Shown here piece by piece: positions 36,201-46,149 of a DNA stretch of 64,000 nucleotides. Numbering within the stretch: the first letter of the stretch is position 1; the number at the start of each line of letters is the position of its first letter. A program made the translations under genes and the position numbers. The notes under the pieces were generated by a model that was given only the letters and a program-made list of their open reading frames with translations, was not told the origin of the DNA and searched no databases. Source of the stretch: Sipunculus nudus (taxonomy: Eukaryota > Annelida > Sipuncula > Golfingiida > Sipunculidae); NCBI GenBank assembly GCA_026874595.1, contig CM049311.1, forward strand, positions 46,627,676 to 46,691,675. The letters run 5' to 3'.

Positions 36201-38028
36201 CCAGTCTGCAGGAAGTGATGGAACATCTCATGATCAATATGTATGCCAAAAATCATGACCATCAGTCAAGTAGTTAATGAGATATTGAAGTTTTGTATGA
36301 AATTTTTGACTTTTCTGGGGGGTACTTTGGGGCCCCATAGCTCGAAGGATATGGGTAACAGAGACCTAATTTCTGGTTTCCAAGGAGATTTTTCATGGAC
36401 CTCTCAGAATCCCAAGTTACAAGGTTCTAGGTTCAGCGGTTACGATTTGTGCCTGGTTAACGGACGGACAGTCGGACAGACGGACGATGGACAAAGAGTG
36501 ATCGCTATAGCTCAGATGACTTTCAGTCAGCTGAGCTAAAAATTGGAAAAATTTTGATGCCACCAGGGTACAGGAACTGATGGAACACTCCATGATCAAT
36601 ATTCATGCAAAGAATCATGGTGATCAATGCATTAGTTATTCAGATACTTGAGCTTTTGTATCAATTTTTTTATTATTCTGAGGGGTACTTACAAGACCAA
36701 TAGCTCAGAAAATATGGGTAACAGAGACTTAATTTCAGGTTTTCAAGGAGATTTTTCATGGATCTCCCTGGATGTCAAGTAAGAAGATTCCAGGTCCAGT
36801 GGTAACGATTTGTGCCCTGTTAATGGACGGACGACCGGACGGAGATAGACGAAGAGTGATCCCTATAGCTCAGATGACTTTCAGTCAGCTGAGCTTAAAA
36901 TCAAACATTTAATTTCTTCTATGGACAACTGACATTACCTGTATTGTGGCATTATTTATTGTATCATACAACAATACAAATGATCAATAATTCCATTCTT
37001 AGATAAAGCAATACAAAAAAATTATTGTTCTAGACTCTGTGAACAAAAAATATAGTGCAAGCAGGCAAATTCTTTTTATTTTTTTCCAGCTTGCCTAGAA
37101 AATGCAAGAATTTGCCCCCCGTTCTTGAAATGATATATATGATCAACACAAAATTTAGTAAATTTTCCATACCTTTTAAGAATCCTTTTATGGAATATGT
37201 GCACAAATTAACTACATTACTATTAGGACTTGGCCTTCTTTAGCCAAAAAAAATTTGAGCCCAAACTAAATGAGATGGAGCAGGGAATCGGTTGAACAAA
37301 ATTTGTTTGTATTGCCTAAATGTAATCTAACTGTCTGGCCATGCCTCAACACTACTTTACACTACTCTTTTTGCAGACTGCGCAGGAATAACAATGGTGC
37401 CATCCTGATGAAAAATTTGTCTTTCACTAAATTTCGCAAAAAGTTCAACCAACAAAAACAACAGAAGCAAAAAGAGGTCCAGGACAAACGAACATTAGAG
37501 GAACCTCAAGATCTGACTTACATAGAAAACTCAGAATCAAGAGGGGTATATCAAAATATGCCACATGATAAAAAAGAAAGGAAGAAAAAGCCTAAAGACT
37601 ATAAGACACACCATGATGATACTTATGTCAATGTCAGCAAAGTTACAGAAGCAACACCAGCTGTACAGAATACTCCTAAACAGACACTGCACCAAGAGCC
37701 TTCAACAGAGGAGGCCAGTGAATACTATAATTTAAAACACAAGAAACAACCATTTGATAACGTTAGCGAGTATTATAATTTAAAACAGGACAAACAACAT
37801 CATCAGGTGCAACCATCACAAGGGGACTGTTCTCCCACTGACGAGGTCAATGATTACTACAACGTGAAGAAAAAGCCTCTCAGGAACAAGTCAGAAGCTG
37901 CCTATCTCACAGTACTTCCTCCAGAGGGAGCCACTAAGCACGATCCTGAACCAACTATATACGACCCTGTAGGTAACGGAGCTCAGGCACCACCTTCACC
38001 TCAGGATGGGATTTATCAGAACATGTGA
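27036..38028 (+). CDS. Single-pass membrane protein with mucin-like ectodomain and tyrosine-motif tail (3 exons, 328 aa)
   Basis: Joining 27036-27294, 29906-29981 and 37377-38028 gives 987 nt, an uninterrupted frame of 328 residues; the splice phases agree (1, then 2). Residues 1-86 are about 42% Ser/Thr with many Pro, and have N-glycosylation sequons at N5 and N22: a mucin-like stalk. Residues 87-110 (IAGIVVAGVLVAVFLLCLAA...) form the membrane helix, followed by KRLRR as stop-transfer. The tail (111-328) is basic and rich in tyrosine motifs: YQNM at 170 and 325 (YxxM and YxN), YVNV 195, YYNL 228 and 244, YYNV 272, YLTV 288, YDPV 307. From known families, YxN binds Grb2-type SH2 domains, YxxM binds PI3K p85, and paired YxxL resembles an ITAM. 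Inferred role: a surface adaptor or receptor signalling through tyrosine kinases. No signal peptide is seen, so an upstream exon may be missing. Family not recognised. Confidence 0.8.
27990..28208 (+). repeat. 89-bp tandem repeat, about 2.4 copies
   Basis: Units begin near 28002, 28091 and 28180 with GTTGCTATCC.TGAATGTGT and include TCTCACTGCTGTCC and CTGATTAAAGTC. It lies inside intron 1 of the receptor-like gene. Confidence 0.7.
28253..29836 (-). mobile_element. HL-B element in reverse orientation, split by a solo LTR
   Basis: The element's 3' hairpin (GTATCCGCCAAAAC ... GCAGGATAC) is at 28253-28282, followed by the G+C-rich block. The body has GGTGGCGCCACC units at 28570 and 28718, is interrupted at 28741-29474, then resumes with GTTTACACAGCATACATCAA to about 29836, where the match to HL-B 5' sequence stops just short of the GTATCCGCC motif. 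It is therefore 5'-truncated. It lies in intron 1 of the receptor-like gene. Confidence 0.7.
28741..29474. mobile_element. Solo LTR (734 bp), LTR retrotransposon remnant
   Basis: It begins TGTTACGGTCCC and ends CCATGCAACA (TG...CA, with TGTT/AACA inverted). It is flanked by ACGT at 28737-28740 and 29475-29478. Removing it restores the HL-B sequence (TTCACGTTTAC) exactly as in other HL-B copies, which shows it is an insertion. The start is typical of Ty3/gypsy-type LTRs. No primer-binding site or internal coding region follows, so the internal part was lost by LTR-LTR recombination. No viral protein is present. Confidence 0.65.
29906..29981 (+). CDS. Receptor-like gene, exon B: transmembrane helix
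   Basis: Bounded by TTTTGTTTGTTCCAG and AAAAG|GTAAAA. The 76-nt exon encodes I-AGIVVAGVLVAVFLLCLAAYCLCK, a 23-24 residue hydrophobic helix with small residues at its start and cysteines at its inner end. It is too short to stand out as an open frame and was found by splice and phase matching. Confidence 0.75.
29982..30166. other. Start of receptor-like intron 2
   Basis: Intronic sequence without recognisable structure before the nested element begins. Confidence 0.5.
31349..36540 (+). mobile_element. Inner HL-A composite element (5.2 kb) carrying a nested HL-B
   Basis: The 5' end AACAAGTGACCCATGGGTCA then TGACGCTCAGCTGACTGGGA is at 31349. The 3' hairpin has 13-bp arms AGCTCAGATGACT (36509-36521) and AGTCAGCTGAGCT (36525-36537) with one mismatch and a 3-base loop. 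HL-B occupies 31499-32832. The rest is about ten tandem units of near 337 bp; the palindromes at 34505, 34842, 35180, 35516, 35853 and 36189 are spaced 336-338 bp. From 34500 on, two unit types alternate (GAGGAAAAAATTG versus GAAAAAAATTCG), giving a 674-bp dimeric repeat. Confidence 0.75.
31499..32832 (+). mobile_element. HL-B element nested in the inner HL-A
   Basis: It begins AACTAGAATACGGGTAGCCG and ends GTATCCACAAAACTTCGTTT then TGGCGGGTAC. The insertion point relative to HL-A is the same as in the composite at 20088. Palindrome-bearing half-units occur near 31907, 32345, 32470 and 32620, among others. The G+C-rich pre-hairpin block is shortened (GCGGCAACGGTGGAGG). Confidence 0.7.
36901..37376. 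other. End of receptor-like intron 2
   Basis: AT-rich intronic sequence ending in the pyrimidine-rich acceptor of exon C. The open frame at 37055-37243 has no splice or motif support. Confidence 0.5.
37377..38028 (+). CDS. Receptor-like gene, exon C: cytoplasmic tail with stop codon
   Basis: The acceptor ACTCTTTTTGCAG ends at 37376. The exon completes Arg112 and encodes residues 113-328, ending DGIYQNM with TGA at 38026-38028. The C-terminal YQNM motif repeats the one at residue 170. The upstream continuation of this frame (37270-37376) is intron. Confidence 0.85.
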
Positions 38029-39877
38029 ACTCTGAGAGGGGTTACTTCTGTAAAACAAATCATGTTAGCAAAAATCAACGAGACAATCAGTAAATTAACT
38101 TATATATATATCAGCAGGGAATTTTCCCCTATGTATTCTCCCAGTCATTTCAGGAAGAACCTGAAAATAAACATGATCAGTAAATAAGATTGGACTATAA
38201 CAGGGAAAGTATACATACTGTTAACGCTAGCTTCAAACTATACAGCACTATGAAAGATTGAAGGAAAAACAAACCTGTATATAATATACTATATTTGTTG
38301 ATCAATCAGATTCAAGTCTGCTGTGATTGGCTGATGTCAGAGTTTCCAGTAGTTCAGACCTGGGTGCTGACCGGCCTCACAACCCCCTGCCCCCTACACA
38401 CGCCTTGCACATCAGTGTCTAGCATGAAAGTGACACATTCCGTTCCTCCAGCAGTCAGATCAGGCCGGAGGGCTTGCAGTTAAATGCTCCAATCTTTGTC
38501 CCAACTGCATTCAATTTTACTAAAAATTATGAAATGTTTCACATGCTCTGCCTCCTTGCAGTGATATTATGCTTCTCTCTCAACAAAATAAAATAATCCC
38601 TAAAATCATGCTGGATGCTGATGGACAAGGGGGGAGGGGGGTTAAGTAATCTCTTTATTTTGTTACTGATTCAATGTATTTATTGAAAACCTCTTCTAGT
38701 CGATACATTCTGCCTATGGTACCCCTTTCACACACACCACAGTTTGACATTAAGGAACGACTGTCATACATATAGTGCCTCCACATGGTCACAAAGCTAT
38801 TGAAACAAAAATGGGCCCCACCCCTAATTCTGATTAAACAGTATTACAGGGATGGGGCTTTTGTAATTAATTAGTTTGGGAAGCTTGGCTGAATTTACAA
38901 ATACTCCTCCATGCATACTACAGACAATATGAACTAAGGCAGATAAAAGTCAATTAGTGGCCACAAGAATTTATTACGAAAGAAACTACATGATTACCGG
39001 TACACAAGAATCATGCTCTGACTGATATTACATAACAACTATGTATAAATACGAACCAGAATGTGGCTGTCCAGGTTTCCCTGGTCCCTATAATCTCAGC
39101 GTCTGCTAAGATGGACCAGAGAGGCTCAAAGCCCTGTGGGACAGACACCCGCACATCTGCAGTGTTCACGAGTCCTGGGCCTAAGAGACAGGGCTGGGCT
39201 GATACATGGCTCATGTATCAGTCATTCCAGCCCTGCATCGCCAGCTCTGTGGTCATTGGTCAACCTCAGAGATCTGCATCTGGTGGCATCAATACCAAGG
39301 GAACCTCCCCTGGTTGCCATGACGTCATAGGGTGTTCCCCCGGTAATACCATGGGTAGGGCATTCCTGTAACACTATTAACAGTGTGTAGGGCAACTGAC
39401 ATTCTACCTTGTGCCACATGCAACCAAAATAAAATGATAAAAAAAGGCAGTCATTTTTGAACTGGTCACAGTATTTTTTGGAAGAGTATCAAAACAATTT
39501 GAGAGCATTCACACAAGTAAATATCAGAATACTGATTAACTGGCAAAATATGTTAATGAAACCACTTGCTAAGCAGGTTATACACCTCACTCTTTTTAAT
39601 TATTAGCATACATTTCAGTTGGCTGGGTAAATTAATGATGAACACAAACTCTCTTAATACTCTGCATTTCCAAAAGCGTAAACTTTCTCAGGTGAAAGGG
39701 GTACCCTGTTATTAACATATACCACATGCATGCACAATGTGTTTTGTTATATAATACCTGAAGCAGACCATAACATTTTATTTTTTATGACACTCAGGTT
39801 CAAGTCAGTGAGTGCAACTATTATTAACTGTGTGCAAAATGCTCTGAGTCAACTCTGTAGTTAACCTCTTGTATGGA
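38029..39877. other. 3' UTR and downstream unassigned sequence
   Basis: It contains the 3' UTR of the receptor-like gene at its left side. The segment 39050-39420 is less AT-rich than its surroundings and open on both strands, but I see no domain, splice structure or repeat ends to explain it. Confidence 0.4.
38166..38171 (+). promoter_or_regulatory. Candidate polyadenylation signal of the receptor-like gene
   Basis: AATAAA occurs 138 bp after the stop codon and would give a short 3' UTR. A second AATAAA lies near 38588, so alternative ends are possible. Confidence 0.4.
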
Positions 39878-42800
39878 CAGGGTTGTTAGCAGCCAACACA
39901 AAAAAAAATTCCCTGACTTTTCCCTGACTTTTTGTTGATATTCAAGGAAAATCAACCAAGATTTCTGCCTCCAAAACCTCCCCTCACAGCTGACCCAAAG
40001 CCACCACTTTACTGTTTTAAATACTTTTACAAAATACTTTGTTTTTGACAGAGTGCTCAATCAAATATTTAAAAAAGCTTAAATAGTATCCTCTTTAAAC
40101 TGATTACCAGAACATGTATTTAATTTTGATTCCTAGAACATGTACTTAATTCTGTTATCCAAATATGAAAAGGAAAACCTAAATATACTAAAAACATTTT
40201 TATTTGGATTTTCCTTGAACAGAGAGTACTTGATCACATATGTTGGAAAAAAATTAAAAAGTGTCCTCTTTAAAGTTAAACAGGCTATCATGTATAATAC
40301 CTCACATGTGTTTAATGATAGTAATTTCTGCAACAGAAGAAAGACTCAAAACTGAGTCATGCAACTTATGTCATGTTTTCCATTTTAATAATCTCCTTCC
40401 GGGCCTCATCAAATTCTTTTTGCTTCTTTTTTCCTTTCTCACGAAGAGCATTGCTTTCTGATAGGGCTGTCCATTTTCTTTTCTTTTCAGCCTCTGCTGA
40501 CAGAGTATCTGCTTTTGCCATGAAATATGTTGCCTCAGATTCAAGTCTTTTCACCCTTCTTTTGGCTTCAACTATATCTTCTTTCAGTTTTCGTTTACGC
40601 TCCTTCTCCTGATCTGCCATTCTTGATTTCTTTTTCTTCTCCTTGCTCATTTTGTAGCGGCTATGTGATTGCGCACATAAGGTGAGCATTTCTTTGGTAA
40701 TGGGCAATTCATGGACTTTACATTATAGTTTTCTTATTCCATCATGGACTTGGCGGTAAGCAACAATTGTGTCTTCATGCATATTATCAGCCAAAACATC
40801 TTTGCTGACTGAAAAGCCACATTCCACTTCTGATTGGCCATGGGATAGTACCAAGCCCATTTTAAAGACCATCCAGACAGTACTGTACCCAGGATCTTGT
40901 GCAAGAATTCCAGAGTGGAAAAATGAATCAAGAGGTTGGCTTGGAGAGAAAGAGTGAAACTCTTCACGGTGATGATCCTTTACAGCCATTAAGAATTTCT
41001 CATACTGAGTCTTTGCTTCATCACACTGGCTGGCTGTCAGGTGTTTTGTTGAAAGCAACTTCCCAAGGAACCTTGTGAACTTTTCTGTAGATTTTTTAGG
41101 ATCACCTGCCATTTTCCTGGGATCCAGTGATTCTAGATCTGTGACCACTGGATATCGCAGAGGGCTACGCTCGAGGATTTTCATCGTCATTCTTTTTAAG
41201 AATATTTGATATTCATGGTGAAATTCTCTGATTTGCAGGGCTGATGCTTTGTTGGAGCCCTCAACTTTGTCTACCAAGGTTTTGACAGCAAAACCTACAT
41301 CCACTTTATGAACTGACTTGACATTTTCTTTATTACCAAGGTCAATCTTTGTCAGTTTTGGGACCGAATCACCAATTTTCTTGATTATCTCTGGCTTAAT
41401 GAACTTGGACATAAGGGTTTTCACAAGCTTTGAAAGGCCACCAGCAAGGAATGGTATTAAAGGTGTTTCAGCCTGGTACCTTTCTAAAAATGGCTTCAAA
41501 AGTTGACACTGTGTAACAAAGAACTGTAGTTTTGCAGTTGTCAGTGGATCTTTGGTCTGGGCTTGCACTACACTGAAACTTTTGATCTTAGGGATCTGGC
41601 TTTTAGGCCCAGATTCTACCTTGCTGACATATCTTTGAATGTTTGGCCAGATTGATATATGGCCCGCTCAGCTACAGGTGCATCTTCAAGCCATCTAGTT
41701 CCAAAAAAAAGATTTTGGCAGATCTGCACCACCTGTTGCTGCTGCATAGTCTTCAGCTCTGGCAGGAGCATCATGTAACAAATGAAACAAGGATCTCAGC
41801 AAGCTGTCAAGGTTCCAGTCAGTTGCCTGGGCACCAGTTTTAAGGGCCCCATGGATTACATGTAAACCACAGGACCCAAGGGTTAGAATGCCTACATGAT
41901 CAGGGCAATTTTCTTCACGGTGAGAGATGAATTTGGACAGCAACTTCCAGTTGGCACTTGGCCCATCCATTGACATTTGTAAAAGACTGCGTTGGTGATC
42001 CAAAGATGACATCCCTGACAGCAGGTTTGAAAGAAGGTCATCAGCCCTTGTGTGTCCCATAAACTTTGATGTCAGGTAATGGGACATGACTTTGTTTTTT
42101 CAGTGCTCCAAAACCTTATAATCAGATCCATCTGTTCTTTTTTCAACACCTTGTTGTATGATTCATCAAACAAAATGGAGAATTTCCCATCAACTTCATT
42201 TAATACCTTCTGTCTTAAATATGGAGCCAGACCATACTGGATAAGATGAGAACATTTGGTTTTTCCACATCGGAACTGTTTTGCAATTGATGAATTAGGG
42301 AACATGGCTTGAAAAAGCATATGGGATTCAGAACTTGATGAACAAGAATAGTGGTCCATTACAACTTTTGCAGTCCATAAGATTTCAGCACGTGAAACAC
42401 CTTCCTTTTGGGTTATGCTAGAGATAGAGCTCTGACCAGAAACTGTTGCAGGCTTTTTTGAAGTACCAGGAGCATCTCCAGAACGCTCTGCAGTGGATGA
42501 TCTAGGCTGTCTGGAGGGTGGGTCTGAAGACTGAGGTCCAACTTTCACCAAATATGAAATAACAAATTGCTGTTCAGCCTTCTTAATATAAGTTAGATTA
42601 AACTTAACTTTGTGCTTCTCACCTTTGGCATGAGACAGAAGTGCCTGTTTACCCATATTTGCCAAACCAATGTCCTTGCCACACAAAACACATCTAGCTT
42701 TTGTTGGATCAGTTGGGTGCTTTGATACCCACCTGGAGAGTTCAGGATCTGAGATCCACTTTGGATTGAAAATTAAGTTCTTTTACTCATGACTATGAAT

Positions 42801-43391
42801 ATTTTATCATCACAACTACTGTAATATATCAGTCACAATTATCACTACCACTGCCACAAAATACTAGTTTTCTGTTAACTTGAAGCAGACAGCAAACAGC
42901 AGGAGTACATGGTAGGCAGCATGCTAACTATGGTCTACAAACTTCAGCATGGAACAGGAATTAAATCTGAAAATAAAATTAAATGTTTGGAATATCCCTC
43001 AATCATTAGCTTTAGAAACCAAAATATAGACTAAATGGGGTGTTTTGTACAAAACATATACTTAACAGTAGTATATATATTATTTGTATAGCAATTGGCC
43101 AGTATACATTCTGTGCACTATTGGTCTACCTGTCTGTAGAAAATTCAAAGAAAGTGAGATCAAATCTCCTTTAACACCAAAACCTGAATTGAAAAAGAGA
43201 AATGATATATTATAAATGATTAAATGTTGGCTCTGGAGGCAAGGGATGCCAAACCCTTTCGACCTGATAATCAACAACAGTCGCCATAGCCAAATAGAAT
43301 TCCCTGACTTTTAATGAAATTCCCTGACTTTTCCCTGACCTTGAAAAAATATTTTTTTTCCCTGACATTTCCCTGACCGCTGGCAACCCTG
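39878..43391. mobile_element. hAT-superfamily DNA transposon (3,514 bp) with broken transposase
   Basis: The left end CAGGGTTGTTAGCAGCCA and the right end (reverse complement) CAGGGTTGCCAGCGGTCA match at 14 of 18 positions, including the first eight. ATGGA directly abuts both ends (39873-39877 and 43392-43396), suggesting a 5-bp duplication; most hAT elements make 8 bp, but groups with 5 bp are known. CCCTGAC motifs repeat inside both ends in the same orientation: two at the left (39911, 39922) and five at the right (43302, 43322, 43333, 43360, 43371). The minus-strand transposase pseudogene fills the middle. Confidence 0.75.
40366..42790 (-). pseudogene. hAT-like transposase pseudogene with BED-type zinc finger and C-terminal coiled coil
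   Basis: Read on the minus strand, it starts near ATG 42790-42788 (MSK). A BED-type finger follows: a W near the start, then CVLCGKDIG (C-x2-C) and LLSHAKGEKH (H-x5-H). Next come FSILFDESYNK, with the first catalytic Asp of hAT transposases, MSMDGPSANWK, GSCGLHVIHGA, FFGTRWLEDAPVAERA, and the dimerisation-type segment EVECGFSVSKDVL. The last 110 residues are a Lys/Glu/Arg-rich coiled coil. The reading frame is broken: a shift right after MSK, another near 42080, one at the A8 run (41701-41708), one near 41660, and an in-frame TAA at 40723-40725. Most breaks are single-base shifts, so either decay or homopolymer sequencing errors are possible. No introns are evident. Confidence 0.75.
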
Positions 43392-43396
43392 ATGGA

Positions 43397-44199
43397 TGAC
43401 CTGAGGTTTTGTGGTCCTATTAATATTTACATATGCATTTAAAAGTTTTTCCATTGTAATTGTAGTGGCAGGTGGAAATGGTTGTTCTGGTCTCCACCAG
43501 ATGTCACGCTAGTACTCTTCATGGGTCAAGCAGTGCAGCAAGGTGGTATTTGATCGGGACAGATATCAGCAATCAGTTTATCCCACAAATGTATTATCAC
43601 AGGAGACATACTGATAAGGGAACTGACATATTGCCTTATACAAACAAGGAACCAATTAATGTGCCATTTATAACATGTGAATGACAGAGACGTGTGTATG
43701 CTACAGACTGTTAATCCTTGTTAATTCACAATTATCACTTGACAACATAACTGACAAAATTACAAGGATAAAATTGTTGTCAAAGTCATTAATTGTTCAT
43801 AATAAACAAAAAGTTATATGTATATAATGTTACTTTAAAATTCAAAACAAGTGATCAATTGGTTCAGACACTCAGTGATGATAAACTTGTCTGGGGCAAA
43901 ATGAAAAAAGAAAAGAATTTTCACACAAAGGAAATTAAAACAGACTGTGCAGGCATAGAATGCTACAAATTAAGGCTGATTTTATTTAAGATAATTTAAT
44001 TAACCATTTATTACTTAGTCAAGTACTATCAAACACAAAACAGTTCATCAGAATCAATGCCAACCAATTTGTGATGAACACTGCCGATGTATAGAAAGTT
44101 AAGAGACCAAATAATGATAACTACACTAATAGCCCTAAATCAAAATAAATGTCTAAGCTCACATATATAACTGCTTTGATTTGTAAACATAATAGCAGA
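43397..44199. other. Unassigned sequence
   Basis: About 0.8 kb of AT-rich DNA right of the hAT element with no supported exon or repeat ends. Confidence 0.4.
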
Positions 44200-45540
44200 C
44201 ATGTTACCCGGGGCTCATGACACTCAGCTGATCTCCAACAACCTACACTGCTGTCATTCTAGTATTTTGCCATTATGATGCATGTTCTTTCTATTTCTAC
44301 ATACAATGTATAGAATTTGTTTGCCAGGATCCTATTGTGACATGTCAAGCCTGATTTCTAAGTCTGAAAAATATAATTAATAATGCATAAAAATGAAGAA
44401 AATGTAGATTGTGCCACTAGTCTGCCGCAGCTGAAAGGATTATCAATGCTCAATTTTACCAAATTTTAGATAGATCCTTGTAATCACCACTTATCAAGTT
44501 ATCAGGATATGAATTTTATACATCAACAGCCAACAATGTTAAACTTTTGCAATTTCATGTGTTCCCAACAGTTCTTATGTTGTTTACATGGTAACAATTA
44601 ATGTTATATGTGCACATCATGCACAATGATTCATTTTTTTTGGGTTAAATTGGATTTATTTGTTTTGCAGCCCAGAATACTAACACAAGTCTGATTTCCT
44701 AAGAGCTAAAACACAAAAAAACATGTGTAACTCAAAGAATATAGGTCACAGTGACCAATTTTTTAATGCAATGAGATATATACGCGCTTTACCAATAGGA
44801 CTACTACCTATATCGTAAGCGCTGTTTGTTTTGACCTTGTATCCTGAATCACTACACCAGAGGGGAGCACTGTATTTTGGTCCAATCAGAGGAGACCCTG
44901 TGCTGGAAGACTAAACGTTTTACCAGCCAAGTGAGGAATACACTGAGCCAATGTTGTAATTCATTTTGTTCTGAGTGACACCTCATCACCCAGGCAACGG
45001 TTTGAACAGGCCACAGGCTCAAAGAGAATGGCCCGACACATGGTTTGCACACATCCTAGTGCACATAGGATGCCCTATCATCAGTTCCATGCACACCTCG
45101 CTGGCCAGTTTCTGTTTTGCTGGCAAATGGATACATGGCTTTGATGACAGTCGTAATGTCATAATCGAATCAGTCGATGATGAGAGAAAGTAGAGGGAGC
45201 AATTAAAATTCAACTAATTTTTAAAGTAACCACTTGAGTGCACTAGGAGCACAGCTATGGGCGGAGCCATGATGCCTGTCAAGTGTTTGTTAACTGGCAT
45301 TAGTTGTCTAAATGTATCATAAACGGTCAAACCAGGCAGTGGAAAAATCAGTAGCTTCTTTAGAAGTGCAAGATTTCTACTGCCTCAGGAGCGTAGGAGA
45401 TTTACCAAGGACCTACCTTGATGTTATGTGCAAAGTTTCTAGGTCATACAGTTAGGATAAAGTGTGCTCTGTTAATGAACAGATGGACTGGCTGATGGAC
45501 AAAGACTGATCATTTTAAGATGAACAGCTAAGCAAAAAAC
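44200..45540 (+). mobile_element. Strongly degenerate HL-A element
   Basis: The left side has TTACCCGGGGCTCATGACAC then TCAGCTGATC, a diverged HL-A 5' end. The right side has GTGTGCTCTGTTAATGAACAG, a GATGGACTGGCTGATGGAC tract and GATCATTTTAAGATGAACAG then CTAAGCAAAAA, a decayed 3' hairpin. The block GCAGCCCAGAATACTAACAC matches 10490. Between about 44780 and 45230 the sequence is different and richer in G+C and may be an unrelated insertion. Confidence 0.4.
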
Positions 45541-45887
45541 TAGATGTGATTCATGCAAAACCGACTTTTATACTACATCATTATATAACTATAATATCAG
45601 CAGAAGCTGACAAAAGCCCTCAGATTAAAGAACTGTGATTGGGTGTTAACAGTTTCAATAACAAAAAAATCAGTTTTTAAATGGATTTATTCCTGTCCAT
45701 ATGTTTCCCCGCACTCATGCACAAGAATAAAAAAACTGCTGGGAAACAGCCATCAGATTTTGTTATTCAGCGCAACAGGCTGAAAAAATATTGACCAATT
45801 AGAAATGGTTCTTATTTGATTACAATTAAAGTGGAAGCTTATCACTGTCGCATTAAATGAAAGTTCTCTCAACATTCATACTGTCAA

Positions 45888-46149
45888 CCGACCAATGTTG
45901 GCATTCAAACAATGTGACATGTTGATTTGCATAAACATGTGCCTGGCCCATGCAAATGTTCTTGTGATTGGCAGTGCGGTCACGCGTTATAGCCAGAGAG
46001 CCAATAAGAGGTTCGTAGTAAACATTCAGCCCATGTGACTTCATTCATGACTATTTTTTGCAGGAAAATGTTCACTGACATAGTGTCGCTTACAGTGGTT
46101 ATTATTTTTCAGCTAGTCATGGTGGCACTGTAAGTAAGCCTATAAAAAG
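45888..46149 (+). promoter_or_regulatory. Promoter-like cluster: two octamers, three CCAAT boxes, a TATA-like box
   Basis: Octamer ATTTGCAT lies at 45925-45932 and ATGCAAAT at 45950-45957. CCAAT or ATTGG occurs at 45892, 45967 and 46001, and TATAAAAAG at 46141-46149. A third octamer ATTTGCAT lies at 46328. Octamers bind POU factors and CCAAT binds NF-Y. The cluster may drive the small-protein exon at 46068, or a transcript starting about 30 bp after the TATA-like box; the two readings conflict because the TATA-like box lies 3' of the exon. Confidence 0.4.
46068..46129 (+). CDS. Candidate membrane micropeptide, exon 1
   Basis: ATTTTTTGCAG|GAAAATG gives an acceptor or leader just before ATG 46068. 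The 20 codons MFTDIVSLTVVIIFQLVMVA end at ACT|GTAAGTAAG, a near-perfect donor, leaving two nucleotides of the next codon. The peptide is a membrane helix or signal-anchor. It joins in frame to 46585-46624. No family is recognised; small integral membrane proteins of this size include SERCA regulators and OST4, but no clear similarity to these is seen. Confidence 0.4.

Larger units (their letters stand above)
30167..36900 (+). mobile_element. Outer HL-A element of a three-level nest
   Basis: The 5' end AACTAGTGGCCCATGGGCCA then TGACGCTCAGCTGA is shared with the copy at 62612. About three and a half units follow to 31348, where a second HL-A (31349-36540) interrupts. The outer unit resumes at 36541 with TTGGAAAAATTTTGATGCCA and ends at its own hairpin CTATAGCTCAGATGACTTTC then AGTCAGCTGAGCTTAAAA at 36900. 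It contains G-runs at 30481-30491 and 30814-30830. The whole lies in intron 2 of the receptor-like gene. Confidence 0.7.

Noticed and set aside
39011-39419. Frames open on both strands in a less AT-rich segment downstream of the receptor gene
   Set aside because: No domain, splice sites or mobile-element ends; kept only as unassigned sequence.
40373-41506. Plus-strand frames over the hAT transposase
   Set aside because: Shadows of the minus-strand pseudogene, whose conserved motifs fix the true strand.
44852-45213. Overlapping frames near 45 kb
   Set aside because: No coding motif; the segment may be an insertion within a degenerate HL-A element.
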